8,915 nt of DNA from Myxococcales bacterium (GCA_020430865.1 JAGQIY010000473.1:1-8915); one strand, 5' to 3'. Shown: positions 1 to 7,107, numbered from the stretch's first letter. Notes: generated from the letters alone by a model not told the origin. A program made the numbers and translations.

Positions 1-2557
1 GCACGCGCTTGAGCGCGGCGTGGGTGTACGGCTTCTGGAGGTAAGCTACGACTTGGTCGAGCGGGCCACCCACGCGCTCGCGCATCTCGTGCTCGGTGTA
101 CCCGCTGGTGAGCACGACCCCGACGCGCTGCGAGGTAAGAGCTAGCCGCTCCAGCACCTGGTTCGGGTCCTCCCCGGAAAGGCTGACGTCGAGCAACACG
201 AGGTCGATCATCGACTCCGCGCGGGCCAGCAGCTCGAGCGCTTGTTGCTGGCTCTGAGCGGTCAGCACCCGAAACCCCATCTCCGTCAGTTGCTCGCGGA
301 GCACCTCCAGCAGCGGCGCCTCGTCGTCGATCACCAGGATACCGGCGTCGGCCATTGCCCTGGGAGGCACGCTGGTGGCGTAGCTGTGGGGGCGGCTCGA
401 TGGTGCATTGCTACATGGAAAATAAATCCGGAACAGGGTTCCCGAACCTGGTTCCGTGTCGATGCGCATGGCGCCGCGGTGACCACGGACGATACCCAGC
501 GTGGCGGCGAGCCCGAGGCCGCGTCCAGTGGCCTTGGTGGTGAAGAACGGGTCGAAGATCTTGGTGCGCGTGTTCTCATCCATCCCGCACCCGGTGTCGC
601 GCACCTCGAGGCAGACGTAGCGCCCCTCGGGCAGGCCCTCGTCCAGGTAAGTCTGTCGAAGGAACCCGCGGTCGACGTCCACCAGGCGCGTCGAGACGTA
701 GACGTCGCCGTCCTGACCGTCGAGGGCGTCCGAAGCGTTGGTGATCAGGTTCATCACCACCTGGCCCAGCTGGGTGGGATCGGCTTCGACCGGGGGCAGT
801 GCTGGGGCGAGGTCGCGATGCAGGCGCGCACGCTTGGAGATCACGCTGCCAAGTAGCTCGCTCATCTCGGCCACCAGTTGGCTGAGGTCGACCTCGGTGA
901 CGACGAAGCGACTCTTGCCCGAGTAAGCCAGCATCTGGTTGGTCAGGTCGGTTGCTCGCTGGGCGGCTGCGTGGATGCGGTCGAGGCACTCGAGCGCCGG
1001 GGACGCAGCACCGAGTCGTAGACGCGCCAGGTCAGCGTTGCCGACGATCGCGACCAACAGGTTGTTGAAGTCGTGGGCGATGCCGCCCGCCAGGATCCCC
1101 AGGGACTCGAGCTTCTGGGTATGCTGCATCTGGGCTTCGTAGCGACGCAGTCGGTTCTCCGCGTCGCGTCGCGCCGTGACGTCCCGGGACGAGACGAACA
1201 AGGCCCGTTCGCCCTCGAATGTCACCGCGGTCGCGGACAGCTCGACCCAGCCGTCGGTGCCGTCCAGACGCACCAGGTGTTCCTCGAAGGGGGCCAGGCT
1301 CGCGCCACCCAGGATCTCGAGCGAGCGCTGCTTCAAGGCAGCACGTCGCGTCGGGTCGAAGAAGTCGAACACCCAGCGACCGATCACGTCATTCGCAGCG
1401 CGTGCACGAACCAGATCCAGCGCGGCCTGGTTGGCGAAAGCTATCCTTCCCGCGACGACGATGGAGATCGGATCAGGGGAGCGCTCCACGAGTTCACGGT
1501 AGCGATTCTCGCTGCGCTGCACGCTCTCTTCGGCCTTCTTGCGCGCGGTGATGTCGAGGATCGTGACCAGCGCCCCCGTTGGGTCGCCTGTCTCGGGATC
1601 ACGCACCGGGACCGCTTTGAAGACCGCCCAGCTCAGCTGACCGTCGGGTGTGCGCACGCCGACCACCATCGGAGGCTGTTCTCGCCCGGTGAGCAGCGCC
1701 TGGCTCACCGGGTACTCCTCGGCGGGCAACGGCGTACCGTCCTCGCGCAGCGTGTCCGGCTCGAAGTCGCTGACATAGCGCTGGGTCAGCTCATCGTAGG
1801 TCAGCCCGAGTATGCGCTGCGCCTCTGCGTTGCCCATGCCCACGCTGCCGTCCAGTCCGACGAACACGACGCCGCCAGGCACGGCCTCGAGCAGGCGCTC
1901 GGTCAGCTCCTCGCTGGCGCGCAGATCGGCTTCCACCCGCTTGACCTGGGTGACGTCCACCAGCGATCCCACGACGGAGTCGCCCACCCGGTTGGCTGAC
2001 AAGAGCAGTCGTCGATGTCGACCGCGCCGAGTGAGCGCCGTGATCTCGAAGGCCTTCACGCGCCGCCCTTGCTTCAACAGCTCCACCAGGGACTGCCAGT
2101 CACCCGGATCGGCGTACTGCGTCACCACGTCTTGACCCAGCAACTCGTCGGCGGCTTCGTACTCGAGCATGCGCCAGAACTCGTCGTTCACGAAGCTGAG
2201 TCGATTTTTTTCTGTGCGGAATACTCCTGCCGGAGACGTCTCGACCATCTCCCGGTAGAGCTGGGCCTCGCGCCGAAGCAGGCTGCGGTCGCTCGCAACG
2301 CGGATGCGTCGCTCGAGTTCAGGGCTGCCGAGCGGCCAGCTGTCGTCGAGGTCGAGACGGGGATCGCCGTCCCGAGGCAGCAGCTCCACTAGCCACGCCT
2401 CGGGGAAACGCTGGCGCAGCAGCTCGGTATCCTCGCGAGGCGGGCAGAGCACGACGTCCGGGCTCTCGGCCTCGGTCACCAGTCGATGCCCCAGCTGCTC
2501 GAGCCGCGCCGTCAGCTCGGGACCCAGGTGATCTGGAGCCAACGCGAGCACGATCAC
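1..2557 (-). CDS. Hybrid sensor histidine kinase with three PAS domains and a C-terminal receiver (3' end cut by window edge)
   Basis: This is a probably cytosolic sensor kinase that autophosphorylates on histidine and passes phosphate to its own receiver domain. The frame is open from GTG 2557 to the left edge (852 codons visible). Residues 1-90 resemble a receiver fold without the usual acidic residues. PAS domains lie at about 100-205, 214-335 and 348-462, joined by short helical linkers typical of PAS proteins (for example DITARKKAEES). The DHp helix holds GGIAHDFNN with the phospho-accepting His495. The ATPase domain has the N box (NLITNASDA, Asn607), G1 box (DTGCGM, Asp654) and G2 box (GRGLGL, 678-683). 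The receiver starts near 737 with IDDE, phospho-acceptor Asp790 in LLDVS, the TSGY threonine/serine and the QKP lysine. Probably only the last helix of the receiver is missing. No membrane segment or signal peptide is seen. An AAGGGG ribosome site 8 bases upstream supports the GTG start. It is divergent from the Ser/Thr kinase gene. The signal sensed is unknown. Confidence 0.95.
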   Translation of the reverse strand, partial: MIVLALAPDHLGPELTARLEQLGHRLVTEAESPDVVLCPPREDTELLRQRFPEAWLVELLPRDGDPRLDLDDSWPLGSPELERRIRVASDRSLLRREAQLYREMVETSPAGVFRTEKNRLSFVNDEFWRMLEYEAADELLGQDVVTQYADPGDWQSLVELLKQGRRVKAFEITALTRRGRHRRLLLSANRVGDSVVGSLVDVTQVKRVEADLRASEELTERLLEAVPGGVVFVGLDGSVGMGNAEAQRILGLTYDELTQRYVSDFEPDTLREDGTPLPAEEYPVSQALLTGREQPPMVVGVRTPDGQLSWAVFKAVPVRDPETGDPTGALVTILDITARKKAEESVQRSENRYRELVERSPDPISIVVAGRIAFANQAALDLVRARAANDVIGRWVFDFFDPTRRAALKQRSLEILGGASLAPFEEHLVRLDGTDGWVELSATAVTFEGERALFVSSRDVTARRDAENRLRRYEAQMQHTQKLESLGILAGGIAHDFNNLLVAIVGNADLARLRLGAASPALECLDRIHAAAQRATDLTNQMLAYSGKSRFVVTEVDLSQLVAEMSELLGSVISKRARLHRDLAPALPPVEADPTQLGQVVMNLITNASDALDGQDGDVYVSTRLVDVDRGFLRQTYLDEGLPEGRYVCLEVRDTGCGMDENTRTKIFDPFFTTKATGRGLGLAATLGIVRGHRGAMRIDTEPGSGTLFRIYFPCSNAPSSRPHSYATSVPPRAMADAGILVIDDEAPLLEVLREQLTEMGFRVLTAQSQQQALELLARAESMIDLVLLDVSLSGEDPNQVLERLALTSQRVGVVLTSGYTEHEMRERVGGPLDQVVAYLQKPYTHAALKRV

Positions 2558-2565
2558 TGCGACTG

Positions 2566-2571
2566 CCCCTT
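2566..2571 (-). promoter_or_regulatory. Ribosome binding site of the hybrid histidine kinase
   Basis: The minus strand reads AAGGGG, followed by 8 bases and then GTG at 2557. This is a good Shine-Dalgarno match at normal spacing. It fixes the start that includes the 90-residue receiver-like N-terminal segment, rather than an internal ATG in the first PAS domain. Confidence 0.7.
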
Positions 2572-2653
2572 CAGACCGGCCAGGGCCCGGGACACGTGGG
2601 TGGAGAACGGCGCAGCTTGGTCCTCGGAGCTCAACGCAGGTTCGGGAGGGGGC

Positions 2654-2678
2654 GAGGGGAAAACCGCCGAGTTTCGGC
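2654..2678 (+). promoter_or_regulatory. Possible ribosome site plus hairpin ahead of the Ser/Thr kinase start
   Basis: GAGGGGA (2654-2660) resembles a ribosome site but lies 21 bases from GTG 2682, which is too far. Between them GCCGA (2666-2670) and TCGGC (2674-2678) form a perfect 5-bp stem with a 3-base loop. Folding this 13-base element would shorten the effective distance to 8 bases. The sequence relation is directly visible. Its use in translation is an inference, and a stem this short arises easily by chance in GC-rich DNA. Confidence 0.3.
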
Positions 2679-2681
2679 AGT

Positions 2682-4382
2682 GTGAGCAGCGTACTCAGCG
2701 CCACGCCGGTTGGGCAACGCTTTGTGGGTCGCGCGCCCGGGATGCTCGAGCTCGTCGCAGAACGCGACGGGCTGACACCGATCGTCAAGTGGGTGGCGCT
2801 GGCCGCACCCAGGGCGACGCTCCAGGTGGCCAAACTGGCCGGATCGGAGGTGGCCGGGGATGTGGCCCAGCGCTTGCTTTGGTTCGCTGCGATGACCGCA
2901 CAACCCGCCGACTCCAACGACTTCCTGGGCCGCGTCCTCGGCGGACGCTACCAGGTGCAGTCGCGTATCAATGGCGGGGGCATGGGGGTCTTGTTCGAGG
3001 CGGTGGATCTCCACAGCACAGCGCGGGTCGCCATCAAGCTGCTGGCCCGCGATCTCGCGGCGAGTCCAGAGGTGCTGGCGCGCTTCGAACTGGAAGCGCA
3101 CGCGCTGGAGCGAGTCACTCACCCCAGCGTGGTTCGTCTGCTGGACTCGTCGTTCGAGCCTGGGGGCGACGCCTACTTGGTGCTCGAGCTACTCGAGGGG
3201 GAGAGCCTGGGCGACTTCCTGCATCGTCGGGGGGCACTCGCGGCCGACGAGGCCGTGAGGCTGGTTACTCAGATCGCCCAGGGACTGAGCGCTGCCCATC
3301 GCGCTGGCATCGTGCATCGGGATCTCAAGCCCGACAACATCATGCTGGTCGATGGCCTCGAGCAGCGGGTGAAGCTGCTGGACTTCGGGATCTGCAAGGT
3401 GCGAGGCCGCTCGCTGACCCGACATCAGGTGATCCTCGGGACGCCGGACTACATGTCGCCCGAGCAGGCGCAGGGCCGCTCGGACATCGGCCCAGCTGCG
3501 GATCAGTTCGCGCTCGGCGTCCTCGCGTTCGAGATGCTCTGCGGACACGTCCCGTTCGACGCGGAGGACCCCATGCAGATCCTGTATCGGGTCGTGCACG
3601 AGCCGGCGCCCGATGTCATGGACTACGCGCCGTGGATCCCCGTGGAAGTCAACGAGGTGATCCAGCGCGCCCTCGGCAAGCACCCGGCCGGGCGCTTCTC
3701 CAGCGTCGACGAGTTCGCCGAGGTGCTGCGTGACACGGTCGAGGCCTGCGAGTCGGCTTTCGATGAAGACGAGCGCTCGAGCCACGCGCGACTCCGCGTG
3801 ATGACCCCCGACGTGCGCCGTGAGCTTCCGACTCCTTGCGTCACGCCCTCCTGTTTTCCGCCGAGCGTCAGCGCCCGGGCCTTGCCCATCGTCCCGCGCT
3901 ACTCCGGCCCCATGCGTGCTCGCGGGGTGGACCACCACCCAACGCACCGTGTGCTCGCGGCGGACGACTCACCGCCCCCAAGCGGCGTCGCGCGCACGGA
4001 GCCCTGTCCGCCGCCGGTGCTGGGCGATCGCGAGCGCCTCGTCGCCTGCTTGCATCTCCTCGAGGATTTGTTCTCGGCGGGTGGCGAACCCGAGGCCGGT
4101 CTGTCTCCCGAGCTGCGCCGGTGGCTCGACCATTTGCCTGGCTTCCTGCCCGAGCTCACCCGTGCCTGCTTCGGCCTGGCGGGGCGCATCGAGTACAGCG
4201 CGCCGTTGCTCCAGGCGGAGACCGTCGAACACGCCTACCTGCTGTCCAGGCTGGAGCGGGGAATGACCCCGGAAGAGGCCGTCGACGTCTCGGGCTTGCC
4301 GCGGGAGCGCGCGCTCAGGTTGCTGGCCGAACTCTGCGAGAAGGGCGCGGTCAGGTTCTCTGCCGCGATCCCCGCCGCCTGA
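2682..4382 (+). CDS. Hanks-type Ser/Thr protein kinase, soluble, with C-terminal helical tail
   Basis: This is a eukaryotic-like kinase predicted to transfer phosphate from ATP to Ser/Thr of unknown target proteins. The kinase domain spans about residues 90-350: glycine loop NGGGMG (97-102), VAIK Lys119, helix-C Glu138, catalytic HRDLKPDN (Asp214), DFG (Asp234) and MSPEQ (259-262). All catalytic residues are present, but the first glycine of the usual GxGxxG loop is Asn97. Residues 355-450 are a Pro/Arg-rich linker. Residues 450-566 look helical and end in a segment (about 517-560) resembling a small winged-helix or DUF4388-like tail. No transmembrane helix is seen, unlike many bacterial members. 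The start is uncertain: ATG 2892 gives a 496-residue protein with a typical short N-terminus. Codon-position GC between 2682 and 2891 is about 76/53/80 percent, which looks coding and favours GTG 2682. It is divergent from the histidine kinase gene and probably co-transcribed with the lipoprotein gene 64 bases downstream. Confidence 0.92.
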   Translation: MSSVLSATPVGQRFVGRAPGMLELVAERDGLTPIVKWVALAAPRATLQVAKLAGSEVAGDVAQRLLWFAAMTAQPADSNDFLGRVLGGRYQVQSRINGGGMGVLFEAVDLHSTARVAIKLLARDLAASPEVLARFELEAHALERVTHPSVVRLLDSSFEPGGDAYLVLELLEGESLGDFLHRRGALAADEAVRLVTQIAQGLSAAHRAGIVHRDLKPDNIMLVDGLEQRVKLLDFGICKVRGRSLTRHQVILGTPDYMSPEQAQGRSDIGPAADQFALGVLAFEMLCGHVPFDAEDPMQILYRVVHEPAPDVMDYAPWIPVEVNEVIQRALGKHPAGRFSSVDEFAEVLRDTVEACESAFDEDERSSHARLRVMTPDVRRELPTPCVTPSCFPPSVSARALPIVPRYSGPMRARGVDHHPTHRVLAADDSPPPSGVARTEPCPPPVLGDRERLVACLHLLEDLFSAGGEPEAGLSPELRRWLDHLPGFLPELTRACFGLAGRIEYSAPLLQAETVEHAYLLSRLERGMTPEEAVDVSGLPRERALRLLAELCEKGAVRFSAAIPAA

Positions 4383-4446
4383 CCCGTGTCACCCGCGTCG
4401 TGTCCGCTGGCCCCAGGTCGGCTTCGGTGGTGTAAGGTCGGCGGCC

Positions 4447-5991
4447 ATGAAGTCGCTGCACGCGGTTGCCCTGCTGAGTCTCGTCTCTGCCTGCGCCGGG
4501 ACCCCCCCTCCGGCTCCGGCCTCCCCCGAGCCCGCGCCTGCACCGACGCCTAGTCATCAGCCCGCGGCTCCCGTCCTGGAGCCGCCGGTGAGCATCATCC
4601 CCGAGCCGAGCGCCGAGTGCCAGCGGCTGGCAGAGCCCGTGGCCGCAGAGGAGTGCCCCGGGGAAATGACGGTCGCGCTGGCGGAACGCCTGTCGACGCC
4701 CACCCGATTGCTGGCTTGGGAGAGCTGTCCAGGGGTGGAGCCAGGGCTGCTGCGCGCGCTGGTGGCGGAGCTCTCTCCGATCGAGTGCGCCGACGTCCTG
4801 GTCGAACCGGCCAGCGGCGCCGTCGATCCGTCCCCCGAGGTTCGAGAGGTGCTGGCCGGCCTCGGCGTCGCCGCGCGCTTGGCTCGCCTGGCGGGAGATC
4901 CTCCGCGGCTCGAGCCGCCCTACGACAAGACTCGCTTCGCGGGGTTCCTGACCACGCGACTCGCGCCGTGGATCGTGGAGCAGGCGAAGGCGGTCGACTC
5001 GCTGTCGAAGCGAGGCGCGGCGCTCCACGGCTACGCGAAGGGCGTGGTGGCGATCCAGGCAGGTCTGGCCGATCTGCGCATGGTCGAGCTCATGCGTCAG
5101 ACCAAGCTCCCCGAGGAGATGGCTGGAGACGCCGAGCTCGAAGAGGTCTACTTCGCGGCGCTGGATCAAGCTCTGGAGCCTCGCAAGCAGCGCGGACGAG
5201 ATGCGGCGCTGGTGGGCCTGCGGCGCTTCCACGAGGTGGGGGCCATCGCCGACGGGCGCCTGGAGAGCGCGCATCGCTTGCTTTCGCTGCTCTACAACGG
5301 ACGACGCATCGATCGTCTGGAGCGCTTGATGCTGCCCAGCCTGTCTGCGGAAGCCGACGCTCCCCTGGCAGCGGCGCTACCCAGCTACTATGCCGGAAAG
5401 CTGATCCCTGAGGAAAAGCTTCGAGATGACGTCCTGGCGCTGTCCAGCAAGGGCCTGCCGACGCCTCTGCAACAGAGCGTCGAAGCTCCCAAGGGTAAGC
5501 CTCTCCCCCCCGACAAGACGCTTGCATACGCGCTGGGCCTCGCGCACCTGGGCCAGCGCTACTTCACCCGCGGGGACTTCGAGCGCGCTGGCAGGGTCAG
5601 CCAGGGGATCGCTCGCGACAAGATCTACGGCGCCAGGGCCAGGCTGCTGGCGGCGTTGGGCGAGGCGATGGTCGGAGCGCCCGACGACGCGGCGAAGATG
5701 ATGCTCGCCGGCTTCGGTGACTGGAAGCCCAACGTGAAGGGCCTCGATACCCTGGGGAAAGGCCGAGGAGAACTAGCGGGCATGGCTGCGTTCGACGCGG
5801 CGTTCTTGCTCGAGCTCGCGGCGCCCCAGGGCGCTGATGAGAAGTTCTGGTTGGAGCTGTCGACGCGCTACGGTGCGGCGCAGAAGAAGCTCGAGGGAGC
5901 GGCCGCCGAGCGCGCCAAGCAGCGCGCGGAAGCTGCGAAGCAGACCGCCGACAGCATCGCGGGGAAGGCGAAGAGCCCCGACGCTCACTGA
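4447..5991 (+). CDS. Proline-rich lipoprotein of unknown function with helical repeats
   Basis: I do not recognise this 514-residue protein as a named family. It begins with a short basic and hydrophobic signal peptide and a lipobox ending VSAC, so Cys16 would be lipidated and the protein anchored in the cell envelope. Residues 19-55 are a Pro/Ala-rich tether. Cys58, Cys70, Cys94 and Cys114 are the only other cysteines and could form two disulfides. The rest is predicted mainly helical. About residues 355-415 (LAYALGLAHLGQRYFTRGDFERAG onward) resemble a TPR-like pair, and residues 475-510 are a charged Ala/Lys/Glu-rich helix. ATG 4447 is preceded by AAGG at 9-base spacing. The gene lies 64 bases after the Ser/Thr kinase with no visible terminator, so co-transcription is likely. 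Its 3' end overlaps the convergent gene by 7 bases. It could be a scaffold or a sensor partner of the kinase, but only gene order suggests this. Confidence 0.85.
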   Translation: MKSLHAVALLSLVSACAGTPPPAPASPEPAPAPTPSHQPAAPVLEPPVSIIPEPSAECQRLAEPVAAEECPGEMTVALAERLSTPTRLLAWESCPGVEPGLLRALVAELSPIECADVLVEPASGAVDPSPEVREVLAGLGVAARLARLAGDPPRLEPPYDKTRFAGFLTTRLAPWIVEQAKAVDSLSKRGAALHGYAKGVVAIQAGLADLRMVELMRQTKLPEEMAGDAELEEVYFAALDQALEPRKQRGRDAALVGLRRFHEVGAIADGRLESAHRLLSLLYNGRRIDRLERLMLPSLSAEADAPLAAALPSYYAGKLIPEEKLRDDVLALSSKGLPTPLQQSVEAPKGKPLPPDKTLAYALGLAHLGQRYFTRGDFERAGRVSQGIARDKIYGARARLLAALGEAMVGAPDDAAKMMLAGFGDWKPNVKGLDTLGKGRGELAGMAAFDAAFLLELAAPQGADEKFWLELSTRYGAAQKKLEGAAAERAKQRAEAAKQTADSIAGKAKSPDAH

Positions 5992-5997
5992 GCGTCG
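5979..5997. repeat. Perfect 9-bp inverted repeat holding the stop codons of two convergent genes
   Basis: The arms CGACGCTCA (5979-5987) and TGAGCGTCG (5989-5997) are perfect complements around one central base. As RNA this would be an 8-bp GC-rich stem with a 3-base loop. The plus gene's TGA (5989-5991) and the minus gene's TGA (5985-5987) both lie in it. No T-run follows on either side, so it is not a textbook intrinsic terminator. It could still act as a weak bidirectional terminator or protect 3' ends. Confidence 0.7.
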
Positions 5998-6971
5998 AAG
6001 CTGAAGCCCACCCGCAGACCGCCCCGAAAGAAGTGGGCGCGCTCGCGTCCGCCGCTCTCGGGGTAGAACTCGTAGGCGACTGCGAAGCCAGCCCAGGGCA
6101 GGACGTTGCGCGTGCGCAGCGCCCAGAGTCCGATGCCAGCGCCGATGCGTCCGCCGAAGCTGACGTTGCCGTTGTCCGCCTGGAACAGGCTGACCCCGGC
6201 GGTCTCCAGCTCGTAGTGCCAGCTGCCGTTGCGTATCCGAAAGATGATCGGTGCCGCGGGGAAATAATTCAGGACGAACTCCGAGGGATCCGTGTTCGGC
6301 TTCAGCATCGCGCCGCCGCCGAACTCACCACCGAAGAGTAGCGTGAGCGGCCCGCCGAAGTTCTTGCCCGCCAGGACGCGCCCCGCCCCACCGCCGCCAT
6401 AGGTCCAGCTGCCCTCGGTCTGGCGCACCTGCAACACACCACCCGTCTCGAGGTTCAGCGTCCAGCGGCCGTTGTCCGTCTGGCGACCGCTGAACTCAGC
6501 GTCCTGCTCGACCCAGAAAGGGCAGTCAGCCTCGGCGCCATCGAGCGCAGCCTGGAGGAGCTGCAACGCGCGGGTGGCGTGGAGCGCCTCCTGGGTCGCG
6601 TCGTCGAGCTCGTGATGCTTGGCGAAGGCTTCCCTGGGATCCCCGGCTTGCTTCGCTTCACGCTCCAGCTCGCGCAGCGCCGCACGGCGCGCGGCGAGCG
6701 GTGAGCGACACACGCTCTCGAGCAGGGTGGGGTAGGCCTCGTCGAGTTCGTGCTGATCCATGAACCAGCCGCTGCCCTCTTGGGAGTCGAGGATGCGCTC
6801 GACGTCGAGCAGCAGGCCGCGGGTCGCGGAGTCGAAAGCTGACGCTTCGCGCGGCGGTTCGCTTGCCAGGGCGCCTTGGGTGAGGGTGGCGGCGAGGCCT
6901 CCGAGCCCAAGCGCCAGCACACAGCGACTGACCGAGAACTCGCGACGGGGGGCGGTGCGCTGTGATCTCAT
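5985..6971 (-). CDS. Exported protein with helical domain and predicted outer-membrane beta-barrel
   Basis: This 328-residue protein is not one I can name. It has a signal peptide (about residues 1-37) with a basic start, a hydrophobic core CVLALGLGGLAATL and an ALA-S cleavage site. The n-region contains RREF, which resembles part of a twin-arginine motif, although the neighbouring residues do not fit well. Residues 45-148 are charged and helical. Cys88 and Cys150 could pair. From residue 158 to the end come repeated amphipathic strands rich in Gly and aromatic residues (for example GSWTYGGGGAGRVL, LLFGGEFGGGAML, GGLRVGFSF), typical of an outer-membrane beta-barrel of about eight or more strands. 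The frame extends upstream to 7109, but ATG 6971 is preferred because the signal peptide starts there and AGGGA lies 4 bases upstream. The longer form would overlap the divergent oxidoreductase start. It converges on the lipoprotein gene. Confidence 0.85.
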   Translation of the reverse strand: MRSQRTAPRREFSVSRCVLALGLGGLAATLTQGALASEPPREASAFDSATRGLLLDVERILDSQEGSGWFMDQHELDEAYPTLLESVCRSPLAARRAALRELEREAKQAGDPREAFAKHHELDDATQEALHATRALQLLQAALDGAEADCPFWVEQDAEFSGRQTDNGRWTLNLETGGVLQVRQTEGSWTYGGGGAGRVLAGKNFGGPLTLLFGGEFGGGAMLKPNTDPSEFVLNYFPAAPIIFRIRNGSWHYELETAGVSLFQADNGNVSFGGRIGAGIGLWALRTRNVLPWAGFAVAYEFYPESGGRERAHFFRGGLRVGFSFDAQ

Positions 6972-7070
6972 ACGGTCCCTGGGGCCTGTGACCGCAAGCG
7001 TCCGAAGGCAACCCCAATCGTCACACACGAAACCGGGTTGGGCGCCGAGCGCCGCGGAAGAAGCCAGAGG

Positions 7071-7099
7071 TTGACACCGCCCCGCGAGCGCCCGATATC
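7071..7099 (+). promoter_or_regulatory. Candidate sigma-70-type promoter of the oxidoreductase gene
   Basis: TTGACA (7071-7076) is an exact -35 consensus. After a 17-base spacer comes GATATC (7094-7099), a weak -10 that matches TATAAT at three of six positions. It lies within the 8-base palindrome CGATATCG (7093-7100). Transcription would begin close to ATG 7108, giving a leaderless or nearly leaderless mRNA, which fits the lack of a ribosome site. This is a prediction from sequence only. Confidence 0.45.
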
Positions 7100-7107
7100 G
7101 CGCGACC

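Larger units (their letters stand above)
2558..2681. promoter_or_regulatory. Divergent intergenic control region between the two kinase genes
   Basis: These 124 bases separate two outward-facing GTG starts, so promoters for both genes should lie here or overlap the coding ends. I could not identify a convincing -35/-10 pair on either strand. The right half is G-rich on the plus strand (2644-2659) and ends in a small hairpin before the Ser/Thr kinase start. If the Ser/Thr kinase really begins at ATG 2892, the control region would be 334 bases long instead. Confidence 0.5.

Noticed and set aside
353..355. Separate response regulator gene starting at this minus-strand ATG
   Set aside because: The frame runs uninterrupted from the ATPase domain through a linker into the receiver, and there is no stop codon or gap, so it is one hybrid protein.
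1073..1999. 308-codon open frame on the plus strand, antisense to the histidine kinase
   Set aside because: The minus strand encodes clear PAS and DHp motifs across the whole stretch. The plus frame has no recognisable domain and is a by-product of high GC, as is the similar frame at 242-856.
2644..2659. G-quadruplex ahead of the Ser/Thr kinase
   Set aside because: Only three runs of three or more G are present, one short of the usual four.
2486..3733. 415-codon plus-strand frame overlapping the Ser/Thr kinase
   Set aside because: Its product is a low-complexity Arg/Gly/Ala string with no domain, while the overlapping frame carries a complete kinase domain.
4351..5274. 307-codon minus-strand frame antisense to the kinase end and the lipoprotein
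   Set aside because: It spans two genes and a gap, has Arg-rich composition and no motifs, whereas the lipoprotein frame has a signal peptide, lipobox and ribosome site.
7041..7053. GGCGC/GCGCC hairpin in the divergent gap as an operator or terminator
   Set aside because: A 5-bp GC-only stem with no T-run is expected by chance in DNA of this composition.
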